Shown: positions 31,020-42,560 of the stretch, one piece after another | Numbering within the stretch: the first letter of the stretch is position 1 | How the letters are laid out: each line of letters opens with the position of its first letter | Source of the DNA: Atriophallophorus winterbourni | Lineage: Eukaryota > Platyhelminthes > Trematoda > Plagiorchiida > Microphallidae | DNA: 64,000 bases | Direction of reading: 5' to 3' | Assembly: GCA_013407085.1 (NCBI GenBank) | Contig: JACCGJ010008706.1 | Location: 17,872-81,871, forward strand | Made by a program: the position numbers and the translations under genes | Notes under the pieces: model-generated | What the model saw: only the letters and a program-made list of their open reading frames with translations | Database searches by the model: none | Told to the model about the DNA's origin: nothing

Positions 31020-33914
31020 TACTAATCGTCATTTTACGTAGTTGTTTATCTATGAGGTGATTTCTTCGAACAATTTACACGTCATTTCTTTCTCGACTAC
31101 ATGATATACAGCTTTTCTTTGCCATCCAAATAATTAATCCGTCCTACTTAATTACGAAATTAAGGAACTTTGTTGAAAGTAAGAGTTAACTCACCCAACA
31201 CGCACTAGTTTTAGTAGATTTCGTCAGTGTAGCGCTTCATCAATATCGGCTCAATCATCGTGTGGTAAAATCTTGCAAGACACTGATCAACAAGGTGTAA
31301 AAGCAAAATTATCGCGAAAATCAATTTCACACACAATGTATTCATTCGATGTATTACTGTAAGGTAGGGAAAGATGAATCATTCTCTTGAGTGATGAAAA
31401 AACTGTTCATGCTTATTACGAGTTGCATACACCGCATTCAATCCAGCTACTGTAAACCTGACTCGATTGTTGTGCAGGACGGGACTTGTAATTCACTTGC
31501 AAGATTGCGATTCAGGGTTGGTTCAGTCCACTTGAGAACGTAAGAACCAAGTATAACACGCAAGAAATCAACAAGTTTATCGCTGACATTTTACAAATGA
31601 TGGATTATAAAGGGGATCGCATTGAAAATCTTCCGATTGTGCGAACGTTTAACGAATTGCTTTACATGGAGAGTTAAATTATTCTGCAGCATTGTGGTTT
31701 TATTAGACAAGATATTGGTGATGTTTGTGTGAGTGGACTGTGTGGCTCAAGGAAAATCTATGATTGCCATATGAGAGGAAATCATAAATGTTGAACAGAT
31801 TGGTTTGGTTGTTTCCAGCGCCCTTATTTGCTCTTCCATGGCATGCTTTAATACGCTCATCTTGAAAGGAACCGATTGCATGAAATAAATGTTATAATAT
31901 TTGTGGCATCTACCACGGATTGAATACAACCTTGTTCAAAACACTAATGGTTATCTAGATTTGTTTACCAAATCAGGTTTGCCTTAACTCGACAGATATA
32001 TTCGCTGACAGATTATCTGTGAGGGAAAGTTATAATTGAACTTATCAATGCTCAATTTTCCCGATTCGACTACCCAGAAACTGCCGAAATTTATTTTCGA
32101 AATTTTTGTTCTCCCTGATCAAATGCTAGAAAGTTTGAGCTGTCTCGATAAGTTCCCATCGTAAATCGACTAGAAATAATTATTTTTCTGTCAACAATGC
32201 TGATAGTGAAAATCCTAATTAGCAAACTAAACATAACTTGTCAAGTAAACGAATATATCCATGATTAATGAATACCGCCTTCAGAAAATGATGCACATTT
32301 GGGTGAAATATAATGGTTCACTTTGAAGTGTGTAAACTGCTTGTGTCTTGTTATTCTGCATGCAAATATATCGGGGATATATTCGCTTTTGATGTCGTTT
32401 CTGATAGTGGAATATTTTGTTTTTGTATCTAAATACATATTGCTCAGTAAAACAGATGTTTACAATCTGTTTCTCCGGAGAGGGTAAATACGAACGTTAC
32501 ACGTCGGCAGCTTGTTTCTTCTCCGAGCTTATTCCTGTTTTTCTGTGGATTAAAAAAAACACAAGAAATTAAATGCAGTTTTCGAAAATGTTGTGAAATT
32601 ATAGATTGATGTTGAGGTTTCATACAAAAATGACATGGTACACAATTGCTATTTTCGCAATTGAGTAATTCTTTTTGACAGAGATATTTTGAGGTGAAAT
32701 AGGATCAAAGAATGCGAATACAGTGATGCGCGAGATGGCGATATTATAACTTTTGATCGGGCTGTAGAAATTTATTGAGTTTCAGTTCGTATCGTGTGTT
32801 GTGAGTGAGAGTTTTCGGTGGGAATATCATCAATAAGTCGATGACAAAACGAAACGTTTGAGTTTATTAAACTATTTCCATGATGCATTCGTATGAAATC
32901 AAGTTTACACGCGAAATAATTTAGAAAGAACTTATTATTAACAGAAAGGTTTTAGAAAAAGAGCAGTATAATAGAAGAACATTTCGAAAATATAAATTTA
33001 ATTGAAGATGGGGAAAGGTGTTTTAAAAATAATAAAAAATATTCCTCGATTAGTTAATGAATGTACGTCACCAGGAGTATATGCGATATGCAAAATAATA
33101 TCATATGTCTCCTCAATTTTATTTACGAATTACTACCAGTGTCTTTTCAATATTTTGAAGTTTTAACTAAAAATAGTTAAGCTGAAAAATTCACGGTTTC
33201 GAGAGGCTTTGTCAGTTATAACGTCCCGCGTTTGAGCAGTACATGCATTCTGTTGAGCGACCGTGGTAAGAACTTTAAACCTGATAAATATGATCCTGAA
33301 CTAAAATCATCCAATCCTCCTGCGATATTAAATGTGCTCCTTTCTCGCCTCAGGTCTCGGTCAGAGGGTTTATACGCCTTAATCAATGCAACCAGGAATG
33401 AGATGATTTTCATATTAATTTTGATCAGGACACTTCGCATATATTGAATTTTATACAATGCATAAATTTAACTTGCTTTCAACAGCAATGTCAAGAGTTC
33501 TTTGCTTTAAAGTCTTGCTGTCTATATTGTCACTCAGCAAAAACTTCACTAGCTTGCCTCCTTCGTTAATGGCCGTATGCTATATACAGTCGTAGATGGC
33601 AAAGTTTCCAGTCCGATCAGCTTTCTTCGCGGTGTCTTGCAGTCCACAATGATTTTATACTTCTCATTTTATATTTACATTTGTAATCTTGGGTGTTTCC
33701 CTTAATTGTTGCACTCAAAACGAAAACTGCCAAGTGGCCTTGCTTTTATACAACCGCCATCATTATGAACGATCGATAACATTGGCCTGTAGTCATCTCA
33801 CACACGGGGCAAAACTTTAAATCCTTAGAAAATGTACCAAAATAATCTTTTTCAACTTGTTTATTTAGCTATATAAAAACCTGCTTTAAAATTTTTATAT
33901 GATTCTTTCAATGG
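31020..33914. other. Long stretch without recognisable features
   Basis: Nearly 2.9 kb of AT-rich sequence with no match to any repeat family in the window. Overlapping 70-80-codon frames at 33216-33458 (both strands) have no motif. Either unique intergenic or intronic DNA. Confidence 0.4.
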
Positions 33915-34480
33915 TTCGGCGATAAGCAGATGCTCTTGGTTCAAGTTTCTTGGCGTTACGATATCATCCAGACTCAACTAGCCTCATACATTTAAATTTC
34001 AATTTTTACCATCCTATGGTTGTTGTTAAGCTTGTTGCATTTTAGACCATTAAAATCCTTGAATTACCTTGCATAATATGACCGCTCAATACTTGAAAGT
34101 TCGCCAGCTATCTTTAGAAACCCATTGTCTCCGTTTCGTCTCAGCATCACACAATGTATTTAGATATTTTCTTTTTTACTGCATTTTCCCCGGTTTTCTT
34201 GAAAAGCTTGTCGATCAGTTGAGGTATTAAGGTTAACGCACGATTGTGTTGTGCCTCAAACGAGATAATCCGAGATATGGTCGCCAATTGACTCTTATAT
34301 GGTTATGACAAATTGATCACAGACATTTCGTCTTATAACTCACATTAAATGCGTGAGGTCCTTATGGCTTGCAAATCGTTCTTATTTCCGCGAAGCCAAC
34401 ACCTATTCATAGACATTTCCGGGATTCTTTCGTCCTTTGCCTTTCTCGCAATTCTGTTGATGAAATATGGGTAATTCAGG
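33915..34480 (+). mobile_element. LINE-J fragment split by a LINE-C tail
   Basis: Plus-strand LINE-J. FKFLGVTISSRLN (near 33940-33972) is the RT LGV box, then a LINE-C 3' end interrupts, and reading resumes with MTAQYLKVRQLSL near 34080 and MREVLMACKSFLFPRSQHLF near 34348-34410, the family's C-terminal HPLHEVLMACRSFPATRSQH in decayed form. Confidence 0.65.
33974..34075 (+). mobile_element. LINE-C 3' tip inserted in LINE-J
   Basis: About 100 bp with TTTTTACCATCCTATGGTTG, GCTTGTTGC and TTTTAGACCATTAAAATCC, the LINE-C 3' UTR in plus orientation (minus in the copies at 15737 and 42270). The flanking LINE-J would be continuous without it. Confidence 0.7.
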
Positions 34481-34617
34481 AATTAGAGACGGGATTTTTA
34501 TTGACTGCCTACCCTAATAATAATTAAATAACCAATATTAAATCTTTTTTTCTGTTGTGAAATTGATTTGATAGCTGGAAACTCGTGTACATGAAAAGAA
34601 CATGTTCTTATTGTGGT

Positions 34618-34738
34618 TCTAACATACGCTTCACTTACACACCACTACCGGTTTTTACCTGTGTACCATCATCAAATTGAAGCAATAAAATCACGTTCAG
34701 TGAGTCTTGAAACAGTGGCAATGTAGTAAACAATGTTA
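34618..34738 (-). repeat. HamA repeat, partial
   Basis: Minus orientation: CACTTACACACCACTACCGG at 34630, then the decayed ribozyme and CAGTGAGTCTTGAAACAGTG near 34700-34719. Core is TTGATGA with AAAA for GAAA, so inactive. Confidence 0.7.
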
Positions 34739-34859
34739 AGAAGAAGAAGAAAAATGGCTTCATTCGAGTACACGAATTTTCAGCGATACAATTAATTCGG
34801 CCACACGTAATGAAATGAACATTTTAAAAAAAATGCATGTCAAATAAAGATGATCCCAC

Positions 34860-35410
34860 ATCAGTTATTATACTGTCAGTTTCTTCCTCAAATCGAAAAT
34901 AACTTTTGTATGATCAACCAAATATCGAGCCAGGTAAGGAATGAAAGAATTTTTGAATTTCTCAGTTTTTGCATACGGGACGATATGTTGACTACGCGTA
35001 GCTGGGAACGATCTGCAAGCCATAAGGACCTCATGCAGTGGGTGTGCATTATCAGACGATATGACTCTGACCAATCTGTCACATTCACTAAAGTGGCGTT
35101 CGACGATCATATCACGAATTAACTCGGTAGAGTAAGAGCTCAATCTTGAAATTAATTTGATTCCTCTTCTGGTCATCAAAAAATCCTTTTCAAAAATACC
35201 AGGAAAAATTATAAAGGATGCGTAGATTAAAATGGGAACAATGCAAGAAAAAACAAAACATGTAACTACATCAGGAGGAACAGCTAAAGAACGCAGACGT
35301 AAGGCGTAAAATTATAACCTTCTAACCTTCAAGTATTGTGCAGTCACATGATCGGTCCATTTGAGACTCTGTGATAAAATAACGCCAAGATACTTGAAAC
35401 ATACCAGTAT
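34860..35410 (-). mobile_element. LINE-J C-terminal copy
   Basis: Minus strand. The 103-codon frame 35179-34868 reads LISRLSSYSTELIRDMIVER, then NAHPLHEVLMACRSFPATRS and FKNSFIPYLARYLVD at the end. Upstream (35330-35400) the minus strand gives YLGVILSQSLKWTDHVTAQY, the RT LGV box. It appears to be the end of a non-LTR RT polyprotein. I could not place the clade. Confidence 0.65.
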
Positions 35411-35440
35411 TCCACTGTATTCCACTGTATTCCACTGTTA
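35405..35440. repeat. Three tandem 10-mers
   Basis: ATTCCACTGT occurs three times in a row near 35409-35439, just after the LINE-J segment. Confidence 0.7.
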
Positions 35441-35454
35441 AATTGATTTCTCAC

Positions 35455-35635
35455 AAGGAAACGCGTAATTCCAAATAATAATCACAAAGTAATTCCTGAC
35501 CAAGCGCACCAGGCGCATATAAACGAATGATGTATTATACTACTCACAGCACTTACACTCCACACTACCACCAGTTTCTGGCTTTTTGCAGTCGGTAAGA
35601 TCGCGGTTCTTTGTCAGCACTCTATTAAAAAGTGT
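35455..35635 (-). repeat. HamA repeat, degenerate
   Basis: Minus orientation: CACAAAGTAATTCCTGACCA (hairpin remnant), then ACTACCACCAGTTTCTGGCT and TTTTTGCAGTCGGTAAG at the ribozyme. The ribozyme is badly decayed. Confidence 0.6.
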
Positions 35636-36015
35636 CATAAAAATATAACTCCATTTGGGACATTATCTTCATCTTCAAGGAAATTCAAATAAAACTTTCA
35701 ACATATTTTTTTCATATCATGATCAAAGTCGGTTCCTGAAATGATTTTTCTGTGTGTACATTGCGATGAACCTATTACAAATAAATAGTGCAGTAAACAT
35801 GTTCAAAATTGTTATTCAACATAATATGAGCAACCTAAAAGTATATATTAGGAAAATAAGCAGATCTGAATATTTGTATCGCATCAAACTGCTGAATTAA
35901 TAGACTGCTCAAAAATAATTACATTTTGGCCCGCTTGTCGCTAGCTAGCAAATCTGTGCAGAAACATTCCAGTCATGCTGATTGCAGGATCGCAGAGACG
36001 TGCCATGCACTATCT
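35636..36015. other. No recognisable gene
   Basis: AT-rich interval. Confidence 0.35.
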
Positions 36016-36073
36016 AAAAGTTGTTGGCCTCCTTCGATCGATGTTGACCATGGATGTACATCACAATCGATTG
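36016..36073 (-). mobile_element. LINE-R 3' tip
   Basis: GTTGTTGGCCTCCTTCGATC and GATGTTGACCATGGATGTAC at 36020-36060 match the LINE-R 3' end. Only about 55 bp, a very short insertion. Confidence 0.65.
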
Positions 36074-36639
36074 TGAGCAACACAAAACACAACTGCAGAA
36101 AATACCGGAGACAACGATCGGAGACCTCTTAAAATTCCAGTTTCCTGATGTTTCGAATGATAGCCTCTTCAGAAATAGGAGCTGACGAACGATAAGCAAT
36201 TAGTCAAGATCGGTTAAGCGCTTGAATAAGATTTCAAGTGTATCGATTGTCACGAAATCGATTGACAAATAAGATGGAAGTGACAATCAACACAGATGGA
36301 CTTTGGTAGCGAGATTTGCTTGTGCAAAATTATCATATGATACATTCTTCGCCATCTGCATAAACACACGTTTGCCGATTGCTATTATCTGATTTTAAGG
36401 GATTTATGAGTGAACGTGTTTAGCGTACGAATAATTGACTTTGGTTATGGTGTTCAACGTACCCGACAAGGACGCACAAAACATGGTGTGATACGGATAT
36501 CGTTGGATTGAGTCTTGTTAGCTTTTTATGTTTTGTGAAGGAAAGCGATTTTGCATACAATGTTGTTCAAAAATTTGACCGTAGGTAAATTATTTTGATG
36601 TTATTGTCTGATATTGTGTCTCGGTATGCTGCAGCCTGG
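36074..36639. other. No recognisable gene
   Basis: No supported feature. Confidence 0.35.
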
Positions 36640-37185
36640 AGAACAGCGTGCATTGTGAGGTCATCTACAAGGGCGCATCCAGGATTTAGGTATGCTGCGA
36701 CAAATTTTCTAAACAACCTCGTTTGTACCGATGTCCATATTCGGTAAACCTACTAATTCGAACCAGGAACATGCTCAAGCTTGGATCCCTGGCACAAAAG
36801 GATATACTATTGCTGATTTCATTACCATTGTGCAACCAAACTCGTTAGTGGTTTCCGGAAACTGATGTACGAGTAACGATTATTAAAACAGAGACTCCTA
36901 ACCCGCCGTCATAGAAGCCTTCATGATGATTTGATACTTGCATACAAAATATTACATACCCCACATCATTCTTTATAACATCTACTTAATTACCGTGAGC
37001 CACAACTTACACGCAGGCCCTCTGCTGCACTAGAAATTCCCCATTCCCGTATGAGCTTTCGCTGATATTTTTATTCTGTACTTATCTGTTTCCTTTGGAA
37101 TGTCTTCCCCGAAACTATTGTTAACGCTCCCAGAGTCAAAACTTTTATACAAAATTTGGACGCATTTGTTTCATAACGATTTTAC
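36640..37185 (+). mobile_element. LINE-C C-terminal copy
   Basis: Plus strand CR1-like C-terminus. ILTRRH-type RRHRSLHDDLILAYKILHTP near 36905-36960 matches RRMRGDLILAYKIL, followed by NYREPQLTRRPSAALEIPHS, RMSF..YFYSVLICFLWN (family: SRLNCRR.FYSVRVCFAWNS) and QNLDAF. Stops present. Confidence 0.75.
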
Positions 37186-37324
37186 AACACCAGTGTATTG
37201 ACTTATGATATGTATTCAACTGGGCTATACGTGATATTTCAAGATTATGTTATTGTTTCTCCATGAACGAATATTTTCTATGATATGTCAATTGTGAATC
37301 TATGCTTTTTGTGACCCTACAACA

Positions 37325-37735
37325 TACAACATGTTGGCCTCATTCGGTCGATGCCGAGCACGGATGTACATCACAATCACACAACGTTTTCATGTTCCAC
37401 AGCTTTCGAATAAATAAGCAGTTCGATTCAGGAGGAACAATCTCTCCCACAGCGCTTGCAACGATAGTCAGAACTCGGTCGATCGCCGTCAGTTGCACGC
37501 CGGCGGTGTGATCAGCGTTCAGCAGCCAAGAGCTGTAGCTGCTCCTCCCCAGCTTGCAAACGACTCTATACACAGTGTTTCCAATGTGACCGGTCATGTG
37601 CAAGCTTTTCCCAACTCGAAAGGTCAATGCCAGGAGCTTTCATATCTCTTTTGCAAACGTCTTTGTACCGCAAGTGCGGTCTGCTCAATGGTCGACTTCC
37701 TGATTTTAACTCACCATAGATTAGATACGACCATA
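37325..37735 (-). mobile_element. LINE-R 3' copy
   Basis: Minus strand from the 3' tip (CGGTCGATGCCGAGCACGG at 37345) through the zinc-finger region, TRIDRVLTIVASAVGEIVPP in the alternative frame, to GRPHLRYKDVCKRDMKAPGI near 37630-37690. Similar extent to the copy at 28.5 kb. Confidence 0.8.
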
Positions 37736-38334
37736 ATTAAATGACCAACTAATGTTCATATAACATATTTTGATCATTAAATCGCAATTCTGATTTATAA
37801 TTTGATCGTATCAGAAAAGCGATGAACAAAATCCACCACTGAAACTTGATGCATAGATTTGCATACGAGTGTAACGGAAACTTGAATAGTAAAAATTATT
37901 TGTGACCTTGGATGAAATGCTTTTCATGTGAAAAAACATTAAATAAGTAACCGTAAAATAAGTAGATTATTTTGGGAATGTTGAGGCAAAGAACATAGAT
38001 GCCTTCATCGACAATCGTGCAAATTCACATATAATTCCCTCGGGAAATTTAATCGTAACATTGAGCCAGACAAATTATTAAAATTATTAATGTTGGAAAA
38101 ATATGTAACGCAATCCTGTTTACATTTGCATGAAGTAAATCACATTTTTGTTGCATTTATGAATGAAATAACATTGGAAACCAAAAATAAACCTATTGCC
38201 TGCAGACAACTCAACAACAACATTACTCCTTTATATTGAAATGAAAAGTGTGCTGGACAACTGGTCGCAAACCGTTGATGTTGACGAGTAAAAGCTTTCA
38301 GATGAAAGGTTGTACTCGATTTCTTTCATATTTT
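37736..38334. other. No recognisable gene
   Basis: AT-rich interval. Confidence 0.35.
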
Positions 38335-38700
38335 TAATTATTTTCATCGCACAAAATACCACTGATTTCGTGTTGTTTGTACTGGTCATGTAAAAGGAGT
38401 TCAATAAACAGGATCCGCTTGTCTTTAAAGAGTGGTGAAATTGTTATCCACGTTGGATAAGTTTGTCATGATCAACTTGTATACTACAGACTACACAAAT
38501 GTAAGAGGCCAAACGCCCTGGGATTGAAAAAGAAACAACCACATTTGCAAGCATTCTCATCACACTTATACTTTAAAAGCAATTTCGCGCTGGTGTACTA
38601 ATCAAATAAAGTCATTTGGATCATCGTCTTTAAAACTGGACGAAGTGGAAGAAGGATAATCCATGTTTCCATTCGTAGGCCAGGGTTTTTATACACTCAT
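38335..38700 (-). repeat. HamB tandem repeat, old
   Basis: Two diverged units in minus orientation. TTTCGTGTTG at 38367 and TTTCGCGCTG at 38583 are ribozyme remnants about 217 bp apart. The second unit keeps ACATTTGCAAGCATTCTCAT. Ribozyme cores are lost. Confidence 0.6.
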
Positions 38701-38934
38701 ATGTGATTAGTTTCATTATGCCAGAATCAGTCACGTTGTTCTACACCTTCAAACCGTGTATACACATTTTTTAATTTTCGCGGAAGCTTTCGTGCTGATA
38801 TCGTTCGCTATACCCATTCATACTACAAGAATACGGTGTGCGTGTATCATAGTTGTAATCTCGTCACAAATTTGTATACGATTTTTCGCGTGTGTGTAAT
38901 ACTTTCTAATTTGTTTTCCTTCTTTTTAGTTGAA
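38701..38934. other. No recognisable gene
   Basis: Short interval, nothing seen. Confidence 0.3.
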
Positions 38935-39285
38935 GTGAAGTGTATCTATAATTTCTCACCATGAGAGGAAAACAACACTGTAAATACGTCTAGATGTCAG
39001 CCGTAACATACCTGACAGCCGAAACGCACGTTTTTAAACGGCTTTGCATTTGAGGCCATTTTTCAAACGACCGCAAATCCGAACTCGTATGTCCTTTTCT
39101 TCCACTGTGTACTCCAGAATTTGTTTGTCGAGCTTGTATTGGTAATAAAAACCAAGATCGCGATCGATCTGCGTGATCGTCGACGTTTGCGTATTCAAAT
39201 GCTGGTTGTTTTCTGATGACCAGCCGTACAAACCATCAGAATATAACCAGTCTTTGAATAGGCAAAAGTCTAAGATCATGCAGAT
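38935..39285 (-). mobile_element. LINE-C fragment
   Basis: Minus strand: ILEYTVEEKDIRVRICGRLK and NGLKCKAV (family EEKDLGVWI..SLK) in the 39279-39034 frame. Region between the RT catalytic box and the thumb. Confidence 0.65.
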
Positions 39286-39480
39286 CGGTCGCGATTCTGG
39301 CTTTTCCTACTGATACGGGCTCGACAACCAAATCCCGGGGTGCACAATGGAAGAAAAGGTCCGGTGTGTTTGGATTTGTCATCGTTTGAAAAATGGTCTA
39401 CAATATCTTGATCCTGCGACCTCAAATACTAGATTCGTGTACTGAATTCGAAAATGGAAATAGATTCCTACAGAATAAAA
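39286..39480 (+). mobile_element. LINE-C fragment, opposite orientation
   Basis: Plus strand: CTMEEKVRCVWICHRLKNGL near 39340-39400 is the same EEKDLGVWI..LKNGL region as the adjoining minus-strand copy. The two form an imperfect inverted repeat meeting at about 39285. Confidence 0.6.
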
Positions 39481-40952
39481 ATATCAGCGGCAGCTAATAG
39501 GAATTTGTGTATTTGTAAAATCGCTCAGTGGCCGCGTGTATAGCGCGATTGACGGTATTTGAATAAATGTTATAGTGAGCGATTTGAATTATATAAAATT
39601 AACTATCAGATCACTTCGAAGATTTCTTTGCAATAGGGTTTGGTGGCTCAGCTGCTGCGCCCGATCATCGAACGTTAGTTTCTAGTAACCACTTAAGAGT
39701 TTGCTCCCACGATGGCATATTCTAGTAAGCAATACAATATCCATTTTGAACCATGGATTCCAAGCTTAAGAAGCATGCTCCATTGTTAGAATTGAAAGGT
39801 TTCCATAATTAAAGGCCAAGATACTGGCGAGAATGTACTGGAATTACGTCAAAGCACGCACAGTATCGTGGAATCATGCATGTTGTTATAGAGGCTGTCG
39901 CATTGCCGGACTCCTACATTCCCCTTTGACCCGGTCCAGCTCAAAATCTACTGCCCGATGTAATATGTGCATTATAGTAACCAATCGATCTATAGCACCG
40001 TACATTTTTTTAAAATTGAATGGCAAAATATTCCTCACCACCCATTCATCGAGAGCATTTTCATCGCATTGGTTCAGCGAGATTTAATATCCTCTAAGAG
40101 AGAACCAAGTTGCATGAGAGCGTATGTGTTGGGTCATTGCTGCAAACAACAAAAATAATGGTCCGAGCAAGGAACATGAGTGGTATCAACGAACTATGAA
40201 TGTATACTGTTGATTGACAAAACTGATCCAATTTATGCAATACATTGCTCTATGGCCTATGGCGAGTTGACTGCACTGATGCATGTTCTTGCATCAGGAG
40301 AGTTAGTACTGTCAATAGATGGTCTCCCTATAAAATGTGGTTTTTCACGGAATGGTTTCGGAACCCTCAAAGTAAGGTTTCACAGATTATCCTTATAATT
40401 TCGCTTCTACGTATATTTGACCTGCTTTCGTGTGTAATATGTTTTAGATTGCAGTTGCTAAATGCCATTGTCAATTAGTATTGTAGTGGAAAGGATAGAT
40501 TATAAGTTAGAACTTTCGAATTTTCAGGCTACACGTGTTCTGGTATTGCAAACAATAATAAATCAGACTCAGAAGTTCATTTGAATAGGCATCACTCGAT
40601 GTTTTCCGAGACTTGATGAAATATTGAGCAGTTAATCTACAGTGTACGATAGAAAAAGCATTTCCCCAAACATCAGACAAAACAACGGTAGAACGATAAA
40701 ATCGCACGGTATAAAGTATGTATTATCGAAACATACAAAAATGACGAAGTTCAATTTGCAATGTGCGGCTAACGGAATAAATAAACTATTCTTGGCTTTC
40801 GCACTGATTTGATGTACCCATACACGAATGATTTATCAGACGAATATGTGTAGCTCATTTTTTGAAATAACCCTTCATTATTCAGATTTCTATAACTTGT
40901 TGATTGATCGATTTATGAAATTCATTGAAAAGATGAACCCAATAAGTTTTAA
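39481..40952. other. No confirmed gene
   Basis: Contains a 72-codon frame at 40180-40398 with an uninterrupted, ordinary-looking protein sequence and a GTAAGG at 40372 that could be a splice donor. No family recognised and no acceptor supported. Confidence 0.25.
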
Positions 40953-41420
40953 AGGTATACTCCAATGTCACCGTTACATATGGTTCTTACAAATATGCAC
41001 GATGTTTAAATGCAGAATCACAAAGTGATTCTTTGTCAAGAACCCAAGGTGCTGAACCACCAATATATTTTGATGCTCACATACCCATCACTTACACACC
41101 ACTACCGGTTTCTTGTTGTTTGCCATCATTAGGTGAAGACGGTAATATCAGTTTCAATAAGCCCTGGAACAGTGGTATAGTAGCAAATTAAGGTTTATTT
41201 GAATGTCACTGTTATATTTGGTTCTTACAAAGAACAGCTATGTTCGAATGGTCAAGCACACAAGGCACTTATAAACCAAAGCTATTTAACGATGCTATAC
41301 TAGCATACATTTGCTTACTACTATATCACTTTTTCAAAGATCAAGATCCTACTGTTCCGCTTGATTATGGCAAACAGCTATAAACGAAGCGTGGAATATA
41401 AGAGATGTCCGCACCAAAAT
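40953..41420. repeat. HamA array, minus units then a plus unit
   Basis: Minus-orientation HamA from about 40953 (CCAATGTCACCGTTACAT) with the hairpin GAATCACAAAGTGATTC at 41016, a ribozyme at 41093-41145, and a second minus unit (GAATGTCACTGTTATATTTG at 41201). After about 41325 a plus-orientation segment has ATGGCAAACAGC at 41367. Tail-to-tail inverted arrangement. Confidence 0.75.
41093..41145 (-). ncRNA. Hammerhead ribozyme, one core change (HamA)
   Basis: Minus strand: CTAATGA (G to A in CUGAUGA), GAAA intact, CCGGTA cleavage region intact, stem I CACC/GTGG. Stem II has decayed (TGGCAAACAACAA). Not expected to be active. Confidence 0.6.
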
Positions 41421-42268
41421 AGATTGATGAAACATGCAAGAATTGGTAGCCTCCACACTGTGGCATCATGAAAATGAGGGTAAAATCGGATACATCAAGT
41501 TTGGTCTACATCCAAAAGATTATACTCACTGCTTTTGCGATTAAAATAGCTACCTGAACTAAAACCCGTGAGAGCCGTGCTGCGTAAAACAGTATCTAAT
41601 GCCAATATGTCATTTGATTGTAATTTATCGATATTGACAAGAGTTTTAGGTCATTAATATTTAAATTGATTCACTTTTTAAAACTCATTTAAAACCAGGA
41701 TCGCAAAATTATCTTGCCTTTTTAAGGCCTAATCTCAGATATAATAATTAGCAATGAAGAAGTTTCAAATTTGAGGAGTCTAACAGTCAATTATAGAAGA
41801 AATTATCAGCTCGAACATAAAATATTCACGTGGTCTTAAAAAGTCAGCTGGTTGTGGGCTTGGATATTTGGATAAAGAAATTTCATTCGACCTAAACTCC
41901 GTGCGTATCTGATCAAATTTGATACTAACTGGTTTTATTTTATAATTTCCAAATATATTTAAATGAAATGTTTTCAGTAAATTGAGATAAGAAGTTCTCG
42001 CAAATCATTTATTAGTCAATTACAATATCAAATTGCCTCTTCATTTGAAATGGATCTAAAACCATTGGAAAATACAATTCACGCGCTATTTTCGATTATA
42101 AATAAGGGAAAGGAGGAATCCATTTCAAATTGAACTTAACTTTTAGAAAAAAACTGAGCGTTTCGGTAAATTTTTGTCCATTTGGTGTTAAAATATTGTG
42201 CGAAATCTTGTCGTTGTATCGTGTATAAACATTCCGAAACTTTGCCCATGAAGTTTGACGATGATATT
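41421..42268. other. No recognisable gene
   Basis: AT-rich interval. Confidence 0.35.
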
Positions 42269-42560
42269 CAAGCTAATTCAATGTTTTTAATGGTTTAAAA
42301 AGCAACAAGCTTAACAACAACCATATGATGGTAAAAATTGAAATTTAAGTGTATAAACATAATAGGAAAGTAGATTAAACATTAGATATGTTCTATAAAA
42401 GAATAATGCATAAAAAAATTCTAATTTCGTTTTAAATTCAATGAAGCTAGTGGAGTGAGCAACGGTTGAAGGTAAACTATTTCAAGTAAAACAGACAGGG
42501 ACAGAGTAAAAATACCTTTTACAGTTCTGGTGGGAATGGGGTACGACCAGCACATATTCG
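42269..42560 (-). mobile_element. LINE-C 3' end
   Basis: Aligns base for base with 15737-16025: TTTTTAATGGTTTAAAAAGC, ACAACAACCATATGATGG, GAGCAACGGTTGAAGGTAAA and GGTACGACCAGCACAT. On the minus strand it encodes the last residues (VRCVCFT-type FYSVPVCFT) and the 3' UTR. Strongly 5'-truncated. Confidence 0.8.

Noticed and set aside
34868..35179. LINE-J as a Penelope-like element
   Set aside because: The LGV...W box and position of the C-terminal motif fit a non-LTR LINE; no GIY-YIG nuclease or Penelope RT motif is visible.
40180..40398. 72-codon frame with a GTAAGG that might be a donor site
   Set aside because: Composition is plausible for an exon and one segment faintly recalled a PDZ strand, but there is no acceptor, partner exon or recognised family.
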